A stretch of 64,000 nt of DNA. It comes from VXYK01 sp965214565. GTDB taxonomy: Bacteria; Actinomycetota; Acidimicrobiia; Acidimicrobiales; Aldehydirespiratoraceae. Positions 17,097 through 25,615 of the stretch are shown one piece after another. Position 1 is the first letter of the stretch, and each line of letters starts with the position of its first letter. A program made the translations under genes and the position numbers. Location of the stretch: NCBI GenBank assembly GCA_965214565.1, contig OZ243951.1:1426001-1490000 (forward strand), in the 5' to 3' direction. Under the pieces are notes generated by a model. It was given only the letters and a program-made list of their open reading frames with translations. It was not told the DNA's origin and did not search any database.

Positions 17097-18023
17097 ATGC
17101 TCGCTGTTACACGGCAGAGCCCCCTGGCTTTGTGGCAGACGCGTCATGTGGCATCGCTGCTGGTTTCGGCGGGGGTGGTGGACCGGGTCGAAGAACTCGT
17201 TGTGTCAACCGCCGGCGACAGACGCCTGAACACCCCGATCCACGCGATGGGCGGTAAGGGGGTCTTCTCCAAAGAAGTACAGCAAGCGGTTCTCGACGGC
17301 CGCGCCGATATTGCGGTGCACTCCGCCAAAGACCTCACCTCTGTCACCCCCGACGGGTTGGTTCTTGCCGCGGTGCCACAACGGGGAGACAGCCGCGACG
17401 CGCTGGTGGGAACGCGCCTGGGGGACCTCCCCGTTGGAGCCCGCGTCGCGACCGGGTCTGTGCGCCGTCGTGCACAACTCGCCTGGCACCGCCCCGACCT
17501 GGTGTTCTCGGAACTGCGCGGCAATATCGCAACACGTCTGGCCAAGGCCCGGCAATTCGATGCGATCGTGATGGCGATGGCAGCTGTCGAACGCCTCGAT
17601 TTGGACCTTGAAGTGCTTGATCCGCTCGACCATGAAGTGATGGTTCCCCAAGTCGCCCAAGGTGCGCTGGCCATCGAATGCCGGGCCGACGACCACGACA
17701 CGATTGCCGCGCTGGGGATTATTGAGGATCCCGCCGCACGGAGGGTCGTGGATACTGAGCGAGCCTTCCTTGCCGAACTCGACGGAGACTGCACGCTTCC
17801 CGCGGGCGCGGTTGCGGTGCTCCGCGACGCGGCCGACGGCAACGGCGACAGCAGTATCGAATTGGTGGCAATGCTGGCTTCGCTCGACGGTCGAACTCTG
17901 CTGCGGCAGCAACGCCGCGGGTCGGACCCCGAGTCTCTCGGCAGATCTGTAGCACGCTTCCTGCTCGATGATGCCGGAGGCCGCGTCCTGTTGGAGGAAG
18001 CCCGAAGGGTGGCCGATGCCTGA
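17097..18023 (+). CDS. hemC: porphobilinogen deaminase
   Basis: Joins four porphobilinogens into hydroxymethylbilane. The 308-residue protein has TRQSPLALWQTRHV at the start, GKGVFSKEVQQAVLDG, the substrate-binding HSAKDLTS, TGSVRRRAQL, and the dipyrromethane-cofactor cysteine in DGDCTLPAGAVA. It ends with an 8-base overlap into hemD, so the two are probably translated together. Confidence 0.95.
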   Translation: MLAVTRQSPLALWQTRHVASLLVSAGVVDRVEELVVSTAGDRRLNTPIHAMGGKGVFSKEVQQAVLDGRADIAVHSAKDLTSVTPDGLVLAAVPQRGDSRDALVGTRLGDLPVGARVATGSVRRRAQLAWHRPDLVFSELRGNIATRLAKARQFDAIVMAMAAVERLDLDLEVLDPLDHEVMVPQVAQGALAIECRADDHDTIAALGIIEDPAARRVVDTERAFLAELDGDCTLPAGAVAVLRDAADGNGDSSIELVAMLASLDGRTLLRQQRRGSDPESLGRSVARFLLDDAGGRVLLEEARRVADA

Positions 18024-18798
18024 CGAGCCGATGCCTGACCGTCCTCTCGACGGGGTTCGGGTGGTGGTCACCAGGGCACGCGGGCAGGCCGGAGTGCTCG
18101 CCGACGCGTTGACCGAACGCGGTGCCACCGCGGTCTCAGTGCCGGTGATCGAAATCGTGGACCCCGTCGACGGCGGTGCGGCTTTGAAAGACTGCCTCGT
18201 CCGTCTGTGTCAGGGCGACTGGCTTGTGATCACCAGCCCAAACGGGGCGACGAAAGTCTCCGAAGCGCTCGACAGCGTGCCGCTGAATCCAGGTGTCTCG
18301 GTCGCGGCGATCGGCCCCGGCACGGCTGGACGTGCCCAGGAACTGGGCATCAGAGTCGATCTCGTCCCCGGGACGTCAATCGCCGAGGGCCTGCTCGAAG
18401 CGATGCCTCTGCCGAGCCGCGCCGACGCGACCGTTCTGCTGGCCCGCGCGGCGGAGGCACGCAGGCTGCTCCCCGAAGAACTCCGCAAACGAGGTTGGAC
18501 AGTCCACGACGTAGCGGCATATCGAACAGTCGGCGTACCCGTCAGCGACGCCGACATGTCGGCCTGTCGGCAGAGTGATGTGGTGGCGTTCACCTCGTCG
18601 TCGACGGTGAGTCGTCTCCACCGCAGCGTCGGCGCCGAGAACCTGCCTGGGATGATCGCTTGTATCGGTCCTGTGACCGCGGCAACTGCACGGTCGTTGG
18701 GTCTCACCGTCGACGTGGAGGCCGAACCGCACACCATCGACGGTCTCGTTGACGCGATCGTGAGCCACTACTCGGACATCACCGATACCGACCGCTAA
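18016..18798 (+). CDS. hemD: uroporphyrinogen-III synthase
   Basis: Cyclises hydroxymethylbilane with inversion of ring D. The 260-residue protein has the weakly conserved family pattern: RVVVTRARGQAGVLADAL near the start, WLVITSPNGATKV, and VAFTSSSTVSRL followed by CIGPVTAATARSLG. It is a single-domain HemD, not fused to a methyltransferase. ATG 18016 gives an 8-base overlap with hemC; an ATG at 18031 (MPDRPLDG) is equally possible. Confidence 0.9.
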   Translation: MPDEPMPDRPLDGVRVVVTRARGQAGVLADALTERGATAVSVPVIEIVDPVDGGAALKDCLVRLCQGDWLVITSPNGATKVSEALDSVPLNPGVSVAAIGPGTAGRAQELGIRVDLVPGTSIAEGLLEAMPLPSRADATVLLARAAEARRLLPEELRKRGWTVHDVAAYRTVGVPVSDADMSACRQSDVVAFTSSSTVSRLHRSVGAENLPGMIACIGPVTAATARSLGLTVDVEAEPHTIDGLVDAIVSHYSDITDTDR

Positions 18799-18891
18799 AG
18801 TTTCGATCTGGAGGGGGTGCTAGCCTCTGACCGAACCCGGAACTCGTTCGAGAGTTGCGAACCAAGACAAGACTGGGGGCGTTTCAGGACC

Positions 18892-19554
18892 ATGCTGAGA
18901 TTTGCTGAAGAAATAATTTTGCTGATGCTGCGTGATGATGACGGCAAGTTCGTGCATGTGCCGAGTTGGTTGCTCGATCGGATCCTTGCCGGCGCTGTGC
19001 TGATGGACTTGGCGATGGAGTACCGCATCGACACCGACCCGGAAAGACTTGTTTTGCTTGACGACACACCGACCGGCGACAGACTGCTCGACCCGACTCT
19101 CGCTCGAATCGCCGCGGACCCGCAACACCAACATCGAGATGCCCGCTACTGGGTTGAGCACGAGGCGACCCACTCCGAAGAGACCCGCGAGGAGGCGCTA
19201 CAGCGACTGGTCGACATCGGGATCCTGGAGCGTGAAGACGACCGATTCCTGTGGGTCTTCAAATCACGTCGCTACCCGATCATCGACGGCAAGGCCGAGC
19301 GCGAAGTGAAGCTGCGCATCATGGGCGTGCTGTTCAGCGATGAGATCCCAGATCCCCGTGATGTGGTGATCATCTGCCTCGCCGACGCCTGCGGCCTATT
19401 CGCAGAGTTGCTGCCCAAGCGGGAACTCGAGCAGGCGTCGGTGCGGATCGAGCAGGTCCGCAAGCTCGACCTCATTGGTCAGGCGATGTCCCAGACCATC
19501 TACGACATGGGAATGTGGCTGGCGGCGAGCCGCATCGAAGGCCGCATGTTCTAG
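18892..19554 (+). CDS. GPP34 (GOLPH3/Vps74-like) family protein
   Basis: A 220-residue protein of the Golgi-phosphoprotein-3 superfamily, phosphoinositide-binding in eukaryotes and of unknown role in actinobacteria. The N-terminus has the family pattern ILLMLRDDDGKFVHVP...AGAVLMDLAMEYRI, then DPTLARIAAD, and late helices around DVVIICLADACGLFAELL. An upstream frame continues to 18817, but those residues are atypical and the ATG at 18892 fits family starts. It sits between hemD and hemB, an unexpected place. Confidence 0.8.
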   Translation: MLRFAEEIILLMLRDDDGKFVHVPSWLLDRILAGAVLMDLAMEYRIDTDPERLVLLDDTPTGDRLLDPTLARIAADPQHQHRDARYWVEHEATHSEETREEALQRLVDIGILEREDDRFLWVFKSRRYPIIDGKAEREVKLRIMGVLFSDEIPDPRDVVIICLADACGLFAELLPKRELEQASVRIEQVRKLDLIGQAMSQTIYDMGMWLAASRIEGRMF

Positions 19555-19634
19555 CGCGCTGCGCTTCGGTTCCTGTTCGCACTGTTCACTCCCGCAAGCT
19601 TCGCTCTGGGACTGTTAGGCCCTAGTCTGACTGG

Positions 19635-20615
19635 GTGCCATTTCCTCAACGCCGCCTGCGCCGCCTGCGCCGAACTCCGGCGTTGCGAAGGCTCGTAGCA
19701 GAAACGCATCTCCATGTTGATGACCTGGTTGCTCCGCTGTTCGTGCGCGAGGGCATCGACGAACCCCAGCCGATCTCGTCGTTGCCCGGCCACTTCCAGC
19801 ACAACCGCGAGTCGCTGCGAGCCGAAGTCAATCAACTCCGAACCCTCGGTGTCGGCGCGGTCCTGCTCTTCGGGGTACCGGAACGAAAGGACGCCGAAGG
19901 GTCGCAAGCGTGGAACCCGGACGGGATCGTGCAGGTCGCGCTGGCGGACCTGCGCGACGACCACGGCGACGAGATGGTGCTGATCGCTGACCTGTGTCTC
20001 GACGAGTACACCGACCATGGTCATTGCGGGGTGCTCGACGCCACAGGTCAACCGGACAACGATGCCACCCTCGAACTCTATGCACAGGTGGCGCTTGCAC
20101 AGGCACAGGCCGGCGTCGACATCGTGGCACCCTCGGGAATGATGGACGGCCAGGTTGCCGCCATCCGCGGGGTCCTCGACGAAGCGAGTTTCGCGGACAC
20201 CGCGATCCTCGCTTACTCAGCCAAGTACGCGACCGCGCTCTACGGGCCCTTCCGCGACGCAGTCGACGTGACGATCGCGGGCGGAGGCGACCGGCGCGGC
20301 TACCAGCAGGACGTGGCCAACGCCCGTGAAGCGGTCGAGGAGATCCGCGAGGACATCGCCGAGGGAGCCGACATGGTGATGGTCAAACCGGCCCTGCCGT
20401 TCCTTGATGTGATCGTCCGTGCAAGAGCCGAATTCGACATCCCCATCGCCGCGTACCACGTCAGCGGCGAGTACGCGATGGTCCACGCGGCAGCACGCCT
20501 CGGCTGGCTGGAGCTCGAGCCGGTGGCGTTCGAGCACACCCTGGCGATCAAACGCGCCGGAGCAGACTTGATCTGCAGCTACTTCGCTCGTCTGCTCGCC
20601 GAGGGACTCCAGTGA
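19635..20615 (+). CDS. hemB: delta-aminolevulinic acid dehydratase (porphobilinogen synthase)
   Basis: Condenses two 5-aminolevulinates to porphobilinogen. The 326-residue protein begins RRLRRTPALRRLVAET, has LIADLCLDEYTDHGHCG, PSGMMDGQ, and the two active-site lysines in YSAKYATALYGPFR and MVMVKPALPFLDVI. GTG 19635 follows a -10-like TAGTCT (19623-19628) by 6 bases, so it has its own leaderless promoter. It overlaps hemL by four bases (GTGA). Confidence 0.95.
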   Translation: MPFPQRRLRRLRRTPALRRLVAETHLHVDDLVAPLFVREGIDEPQPISSLPGHFQHNRESLRAEVNQLRTLGVGAVLLFGVPERKDAEGSQAWNPDGIVQVALADLRDDHGDEMVLIADLCLDEYTDHGHCGVLDATGQPDNDATLELYAQVALAQAQAGVDIVAPSGMMDGQVAAIRGVLDEASFADTAILAYSAKYATALYGPFRDAVDVTIAGGGDRRGYQQDVANAREAVEEIREDIAEGADMVMVKPALPFLDVIVRARAEFDIPIAAYHVSGEYAMVHAAARLGWLELEPVAFEHTLAIKRAGADLICSYFARLLAEGLQ

Positions 20616-21895
20616 GCAGCGCACCCACGAGCAACGCGCTGTCAAACAGGGCGCTCTTCGACCGCGCTGAGGCGGTCATACCCGGAGGTGTAAACTCGCC
20701 GGTGCGGGCCTTCGGATCGGTGGGCGGAACGCCGTATTTCGTGGCCCGAGCCAGCGGCCCCTACGTCTACGATGTCGAGGGGAACCGCTACATCGACTAC
20801 GTGCAGAGTTACGGCCCGACGATTCTCGGACATGCCCACCCGGCTGTGACGCAAGCCGTGCAGGCCGCCGCGGCGTCGGGCACAAGCTACGGCGCTCCGA
20901 CCCACAGCGAGGTTCGCCTCGCCGAAGAGATATCGCGCCGCATAGCGGGCCTGGAGATGGTGCGACTCGTGTCGAGCGGCACCGAGGCGACGATGACCGC
21001 CATACGCATGGCGCGCGGCGCCACCGGGCGTGACCGCATCGTGAAGTTCGCCGGTAACTATCACGGCCACAGCGATGCGCTGCTGGTGGCCGGAGGGTCC
21101 GGAGTCGCCCAGCAGGGCCTGGTCGGTTCGGCAGGGGTGACGACCGGCGCGGTCGCCGACACTGTGGTCGCGCCCTACAACGTCGTGCCCGAACTCGACG
21201 AGACGGTCGCAGTGGTCGTGGTCGAGCCGGTTGCCGCCAACATGGGCCTGGTCGAGCCCGCAGCCGGCTTCCTCCCGGGACTGCGCCGGGCCTGCGACGA
21301 GGTCGGGGCCCTGCTGATGTTCGACGAGGTCATCACCGGTTTCCGCCTCTGCCGTGGGGGCGCGGCCGAGTGGTACGGCGTGAACCCCGACATCTGGTGT
21401 TTCGGCAAGGTGATCGGCGGCGGCCTGCCGATGGGAGCGATCGGTGCCTCGGCGGAGATCATGGGCAACCTCGCCCCGTTGGGAAGCGTGTATCAGGCCG
21501 GCACATTGTCGGGTAACCCGTTGGCCACCGCGGCGGGACTGGCTGTCCTCGAACTGCTGACACCGGACGCTTACCGCGAACTGTCGAAAATCTCGGCGTA
21601 TCTGCAGGCGGGACTGGCAGCAGCGTTCGACGAAGCGGGTGTGGAAGCCTGTGTGCCGAGGGTGGGGCCGCTGTTGGGCTTGTTCTTCGGCAGTGAGCCC
21701 CCGACAGACTTCGAGTCCGCCAAGGCGGTCTGTGACAACGGCAAATACCCGCAGTTCTTCCATGGGATGCTGAGCCGCGGCGTGGCTTTCGCCCCCGGCG
21801 CGTATGAGGCCGTGTTCACTTCACTGGCCCACACTGTTACCGAACTTGACGCCACGATCGAGGCATGCCGCCAGGTGGCCAGGGAGATGGTGTGA
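20612..21895 (+). CDS. hemL: glutamate-1-semialdehyde 2,1-aminomutase
   Basis: PLP enzyme that converts glutamate-1-semialdehyde to 5-aminolevulinate. The 427-residue product has the typical start GGVNSPVRAFGSVGG, then NYHGHSDALLVAGGSG, and the PLP lysine in FGKVIGGGLPMGA (about residue 268-280). The length is standard. GTG 20612 overlaps the hemB stop, and its own stop overlaps the next gene by four bases, so it is in the middle of a tightly packed operon. Confidence 0.95.
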   Translation: MSSAPTSNALSNRALFDRAEAVIPGGVNSPVRAFGSVGGTPYFVARASGPYVYDVEGNRYIDYVQSYGPTILGHAHPAVTQAVQAAAASGTSYGAPTHSEVRLAEEISRRIAGLEMVRLVSSGTEATMTAIRMARGATGRDRIVKFAGNYHGHSDALLVAGGSGVAQQGLVGSAGVTTGAVADTVVAPYNVVPELDETVAVVVVEPVAANMGLVEPAAGFLPGLRRACDEVGALLMFDEVITGFRLCRGGAAEWYGVNPDIWCFGKVIGGGLPMGAIGASAEIMGNLAPLGSVYQAGTLSGNPLATAAGLAVLELLTPDAYRELSKISAYLQAGLAAAFDEAGVEACVPRVGPLLGLFFGSEPPTDFESAKAVCDNGKYPQFFHGMLSRGVAFAPGAYEAVFTSLAHTVTELDATIEACRQVAREMV

Positions 21896-22701
21896 ATAAG
21901 AAATGGCTGCTAGCCGGAGCCATAGCCCTTCTGGTCGTGCTGGTTGCGGCGTTCTGGTTCGTGTTCCTCCGTGGCGATGTGCCCGCACCGGTGAGCACCG
22001 AGGCCGGGCTTGAGCAGCTTGAAGAGGACCTCGCTGCTGAACAGGACGAAGCTCGGGATCCGGTGGCAAGCGGTGATGAGGCCGATTCAGAGTCCGGTCC
22101 GGTAACGAGTTCGCCGGGGGCCGAGCCCCCGACCGGAGGTGTCGCGGCCGGTACCTGGATCGTCGACGACGAATTCGGGGAGTTCGACTTCGATACAGCC
22201 AGCGGTTCCTTCGCCGGGTTCCGGGTGGACGAGGAACTGACGGTCGGTGAGGTCACAGCGGTGGGGCGCACCGGTGGCGTGACTGGTTCGCTCACCATCG
22301 AAGACGGGACACTCGTTGCCGCTGAGGTCACGGTCGACATGACAACGATCGAATCGAACGATTCCAGACGTGAGAGTGCGATCCGCGGCGCAGTCCGGGC
22401 CAGTGTCTACCCGACCGCCACGTTCGTGCTCACCGAGCCCGTGCAACTCGACGTCGCGGCCTTGGAGTCGGGTGCCACGCTCGAGGTCGATGCGGTCGGC
22501 GACCTGACCGTAAACGGCATCACCAACCAGGTGTTCTTTCATCTGCACCCCACGATCGTCGAACCCGACCTGGGACTGGTAATTGGTCATGCGGAGATCT
22601 TCTGGTCCGACTTCGGTGTCACCGCACCGCGCGCGCCGATAGTGGTTTCGGTGGAAGACCACGGCATCGTCGAGTTCCAACTCCTCGTCCGCCGCAGCTG
22701 A
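21892..22701 (+). CDS. membrane-anchored YceI-like lipid-binding protein
   Basis: A 269-residue protein with an N-terminal membrane anchor (about 5-24, KKWLLAGAIALLVVLVAAFW), an acidic Glu/Asp/Pro linker (about 35-85) and a YceI domain (about 92-269). The domain starts GTWIVDDEFGEFDFDT and includes DMTTIESNDSRRESAIRG, VYPTATFVLTEP, DLTVNGITNQV and APRAPIVVSVEDHG. YceI proteins form lipocalin-like barrels that bind polyisoprenoids such as quinones. GTG 21892 overlaps the hemL stop; the gene ends the heme cluster, 37 bases before a strong hairpin. Confidence 0.85.
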   Translation: MNKKWLLAGAIALLVVLVAAFWFVFLRGDVPAPVSTEAGLEQLEEDLAAEQDEARDPVASGDEADSESGPVTSSPGAEPPTGGVAAGTWIVDDEFGEFDFDTASGSFAGFRVDEELTVGEVTAVGRTGGVTGSLTIEDGTLVAAEVTVDMTTIESNDSRRESAIRGAVRASVYPTATFVLTEPVQLDVAALESGATLEVDAVGDLTVNGITNQVFFHLHPTIVEPDLGLVIGHAEIFWSDFGVTAPRAPIVVSVEDHGIVEFQLLVRRS

Positions 22702-22738
22702 CCCCACCCAGCGTCCGTTTCGCCGCACCCCGACAACT

Positions 22739-22771
22739 TCTCACGGAACGTCAGCGTCTGGTTCCGTGAGA
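22739..22771 (+). terminator. 11-bp-stem hairpin ending the heme cluster
   Basis: Perfect inverted repeat TCTCACGGAAC (22739-22749) and GTTCCGTGAGA (22761-22771) with an 11-base loop, shortly after the yceI-like stop at 22701. No T-run follows. Position and stem strength make it the likely end of the hem transcript. Confidence 0.6.
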
Positions 22772-22853
22772 CGAACGAGCCGGTGAGTGGTTCGGCGCGG
22801 CGAGAGCCGCGTGTCGAAGGGTGCCCGTTCCAGTAGCTCCGAAGGTCGATTTG

Positions 22854-22886
22854 TTACGTTTCTGGTGTCTCGGTTCTGTCGGTCAT
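22854..22886 (-). pseudogene. truncated leaderless gene start (MTDRTETPET)
   Basis: A 10-codon frame beginning at 22886, preceded on this strand by TAACGT at 22894-22899 with exactly 7 bases between, the leaderless layout of this genome. Its DNA resembles the start of the membrane-protein gene at 23179 (ACCGAGACACCA against GCCGAGACACCA). I read it as a duplicated promoter-plus-start module whose body was lost; a regulatory peptide is the alternative. Confidence 0.35.
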
Positions 22887-22912
22887 GACCCGCACGTTAA
22901 CGGTCGACTGGG

Positions 22913-23179
22913 TTACCGTCGGCTGCTGATCCAGGCCCAGACCTGAAACAATACGCCAGCTCCACCGAAAAGCAGAGCAGAATACGCGAACTCCTGGGTC
23001 GACCATTCCACCGTTCCGATCAACACCCGCGACGGGTACCAAAAAAAGAACACAACCAACAATGCCACCCAGCTCATCCCAGGCCGCCGCGTCGTTTCGG
23101 CGGGTTCAATGCCCGAACGCCGAAACCGCAGCCGACTGGGTGGGCCTGTGTCTGTTGGTGTCTCGGCGCTGCCGGTCAT
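22913..23179 (-). CDS. small two-span membrane protein
   Basis: An 88-residue protein with two hydrophobic segments, about 36-53 (SWVALLVVFFFWYPSRV) and 65-85 (AYSALLFGGAGVLFQVWAW), separated by a short acidic loop. ATG 23179 is preceded by TACCGT (reverse strand, 23187-23192) with a 7-base gap, the same leaderless architecture as several housekeeping genes here, which supports it as real. It starts MTGSAETPT, like the short frame at 14012. No family recognised. Confidence 0.55.
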   Translation of the reverse strand: MTGSAETPTDTGPPSRLRFRRSGIEPAETTRRPGMSWVALLVVFFFWYPSRVLIGTVEWSTQEFAYSALLFGGAGVLFQVWAWISSRR

Positions 23180-23380
23180 GGTGCATACGGTATCCGCGGC
23201 GACGCTCGGCGGGCAGGCTGGCCAGACCCGGCTAAGCCTGGATCCACCGGTTTGGCTTTGGGGTTCGAGTGTTGAAGCGGGGTTGGGGGTGTTGGGGTCG
23301 GGGTGGCGGCCTCCCCGCCCCCACGTTTTCGCGCAGGCTCATTCAAGCGGGCACTGTGTCCGCGGTGAGAAGGGTGGGGT

Positions 23381-23478
23381 GTCACTTCGGGCATACTGCT
23401 GTCCACATGCTCCAATACGACGAGTACTGCACCCGCGTACATGACGGCGGAATACGCGACTTCTGCGAAGACAGGAAA
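23381..23478 (-). pseudogene. 3' fragment copy of surface-protein gene 2
   Basis: These 98 bases match 24127-24224, the 3' end of surface-protein gene 2, with three differences that I can count, all synonymous (GCG/GCA, GTT/GTA, CGA/CGT). The reading frame gives RYFLSSQKSRIPPSCTRV and ends WTAVCPK with the same stop. An in-frame stop at 23502-23504 cuts it off upstream, so only the last ~30 codons of the C-terminal domain are present. It is a partial duplicate or silent cassette. Confidence 0.8.
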
Positions 23479-23512
23479 TAGCGGCAAACAGTCGCAGGGA
23501 GTCAGATACCCC

Positions 23513-23746
23513 TCACGAGGCTCCTCGCCACTTCGGGTGAAACGAAGCCACCACAACAGCGGTACACAGTATGTAGCGAGACGCGTCCTCATCCCCAGGC
23601 AGCCACGGATCTAGCGTCTCGCCGACAGTCCGAAGCAACGCAATAGTGATTACCCATACGGTCACGAGCAGCAAACGACGCCGCCAACGCACCCAGCGGA
23701 TAGCGGAGGCCGCCCCCGCTTCGGGTTGTGGTGGTGTCGTCATCAT
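23513..23746 (-). CDS. small two-span membrane protein
   Basis: A 77-residue protein beginning MMTTPPQPEAG, with two hydrophobic segments (about 26-43, LLLVTVWVITIALL, and 57-72, YILCTAVVVASF). A longer frame from 23878 exists, but TACCGT on this strand (23754-23759) lies exactly 7 bases before ATG 23746, matching the leaderless pattern and deciding the start. Function unknown; it lies between the C-terminal fragment and surface-protein gene 2, on the same strand as both. Confidence 0.5.
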   Translation of the reverse strand: MMTTPPQPEAGAASAIRWVRWRRRLLLVTVWVITIALLRTVGETLDPWLPGDEDASRYILCTAVVVASFHPKWRGAS

Positions 23747-24127
23747 GGCACCCACGGTACCAGCGCGACCCTCGGCGATCAACTGTCGCCGGAGGCTCGC
23801 CGGGCAGGCCCCCGGACCGCCCAGAATCCTGGGGTCTATATTGCTCCTAACCCTCTTCCTTACGGTCTCCGGTGCCATATTACGGCTAGCGGGGCTGGGA
23901 AAGGCTGGTTTCTGAGCGTGGGCTCCGGTCCGCTTGGGCTCCGGTCGCCGTCCTCAATCTCGTGGGGCTCCGGTCGGCCTGGGCGGTCAGCGTCTCGATC
24001 TCGGGGCAGTAAGTCCACATTGTCGGCATCCGAGCACGCTTACCAGTCGCTCTAGACGCTCACCCCGGTGCCCTCGCGGCGGGTCGGCAAGCTCTATTGG
24101 TGGCCGTTGTTTGTCGCTCGGGAGAGG
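23747..24127. other. non-coding stretch with GGGCTCCGGTC repeats
   Basis: A 381-base interval with no convincing gene. It contains three copies of GGGCTCCGGTC (23920-23930, 23936-23946, 23965-23975) with irregular spacing. The first few bases hold the promoter of the small membrane-protein gene on the minus strand. I see no hairpin strong enough to call a terminator for that strand. Confidence 0.5.
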
Positions 24128-25603
24128 TCACTTCGGGCAAACCGCTGTCCACATGCTCCAATACGACGAGTACTGCACCCGCGTACATGACGGCGGAATT
24201 CGCGACTTCTGCGAAGACAGGAAAAAGCGAAGCTCGAACTTGCTCCGATCCCAATCATGATCGCTCGGATCGTCCACGTTGTAGGTGTCTGTGGGTGGAT
24301 CGGTCGTGGTGGTCGTCGTGGTGGTCGTCGTGGTGGTCGTGGTCGTGGGCGTGTTCGTGGTGTCTGGGGTCTTGTCGTCTTCGTTGGCCCGTTTCAACGC
24401 AGAGCAGTAGACATGATCCACAGCGAGATCGGCCGCAAAAGCAGTCAGATTCAACTTCAGAAACGCCTTGCGCGTGTAGTCGGCGGCTTGGGCGGTCTTC
24501 AGTACGTACTTGTGATTCGTGATCGCTACCCCTGCCGCCGCCGCCTCGGGGCCGGTGGCGCAGAGCACCAGGTTGATGATGTCAGACCCAGGGAGTTTCG
24601 AGATTTCCTTGACCAGGAAGTCTCCAGTCCCCTCAATAGCGTTCTTAATGTCGCCAAAGAGCCCGCCAACACCGGGGGAGGGTTTGGGTGGTCGCTTCGG
24701 TTGATGGCATCCGGTGCGTGAGTCGATGAGTGTCCACTCAACAACCGCGGTGCCGTCGTGGTGCTTTGTTTCGCTGAACCAGTAGTCGGAGTCCTCGCTG
24801 CCGTCGCCGTGCTGGTTTTCGTAGTACCACAGCGTCGGGAACGGTTTCATGTATTGCCCGGCGGGGCAGGTGGCGTGACTGTGCCCACCGTGGCAGCCGT
24901 CGTGGCCGGTGAGATGCTGACCAGCCTGGCAAGTGTTCGCGGTTGTGTGGTCGTCGTGGCAAACGTTGGCGATTGCTGTGTGTTGGTGCTTGTGTTGGCC
25001 GTCGCCGGGTTTGCACTGTATCGGTTCGCATTTTCCGTTGACTAAGCGCTCATCGCCCGCGCAAGGGGTTTGGCACTCTCCGTTTATGTAGTTTTGGGGT
25101 GCGGTGCAGACAGGTTGGCAGGCTCCGGCGAGCCAGTATGAACTCCCTGAGCAACGCGACTCGCAGGCACCGTTGACGCTTCCCGACGGCACCCAGTGTT
25201 GACCCGCCGGGCAGCTCGGCTGAGACCAGCATCCATAGATCGTCCAAACCTCGCTACCCGCGCATGTTGTCGCCGCGGTCGTTGTTGTCGCCGCGGTCGT
25301 CGTCGTCGGAGCAGCGGTCGTCGTCGCCGGGTAATCGCAGAAGAACCCCCGCGGGATGCCTTTATTGGCGACACACTGCACGGCTGACTCGCACATGTCA
25401 TGAAGCCACCCAGACCCGCCACAGCCCGGTGAGGGGTGGGCTTCTGCGGGCTCCTCCTCGAACAGCGGCGGATCAGCAGCAAGCGGCAACAGCACAGACG
25501 CACACAGTGCCAACACCACCACCACAAGCACGCTCGGTTTGAACCGCCTCCCACGCTCAGATAGCTTCAACTGACGGGAGGCGATATATGGACGGCTCTT
25601 CAT
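24128..25603 (-). CDS. secreted modular Cys-rich protein, surface family member 2
   Basis: A 491-residue paralogue of the 12115-13806 product. N-terminus MKSR then LKLSERGRRFKPS and a hydrophobic segment (about 25-43); a first Thr/Ala linker (about 95-115); a Cys-rich ectodomain (about 115-235) with repeated CxxGxxxxxGxC-like units and His-rich stretches; middle domain CPAGQYMKPFPTLW (about 245) and TGCHQP; a helical part; a long Thr run (about 418-435); and a C-terminal domain with KFELRFF, a CT pair and the end AVCPK. The ectodomain is unrelated to that of member 1. ATG 25603 is chosen because it matches the paralogue's ATG-AAG-AGC start; a TTG three codons upstream is also in frame. Function and surface location are inferred. 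Confidence 0.8.
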   Translation of the reverse strand: MKSRPYIASRQLKLSERGRRFKPSVLVVVVLALCASVLLPLAADPPLFEEEPAEAHPSPGCGGSGWLHDMCESAVQCVANKGIPRGFFCDYPATTTAAPTTTTAATTTTAATTCAGSEVWTIYGCWSQPSCPAGQHWVPSGSVNGACESRCSGSSYWLAGACQPVCTAPQNYINGECQTPCAGDERLVNGKCEPIQCKPGDGQHKHQHTAIANVCHDDHTTANTCQAGQHLTGHDGCHGGHSHATCPAGQYMKPFPTLWYYENQHGDGSEDSDYWFSETKHHDGTAVVEWTLIDSRTGCHQPKRPPKPSPGVGGLFGDIKNAIEGTGDFLVKEISKLPGSDIINLVLCATGPEAAAAGVAITNHKYVLKTAQAADYTRKAFLKLNLTAFAADLAVDHVYCSALKRANEDDKTPDTTNTPTTTTTTTTTTTTTTTDPPTDTYNVDDPSDHDWDRSKFELRFFLSSQKSRIPPSCTRVQYSSYWSMWTAVCPK

Positions 25604-25615
25604 GGCCGTCAAGTC

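Noticed and set aside
23269..23481. Plus-strand frame across the 3' cassette
   Set aside because: It is antisense to the fragment that keeps the surface-protein reading frame and stop.
24257..24721. Gly/Arg-rich plus-strand frame opposite surface-protein gene 2
   Set aside because: It arises from the antisense of the Thr-codon repeats; low-complexity shadow.
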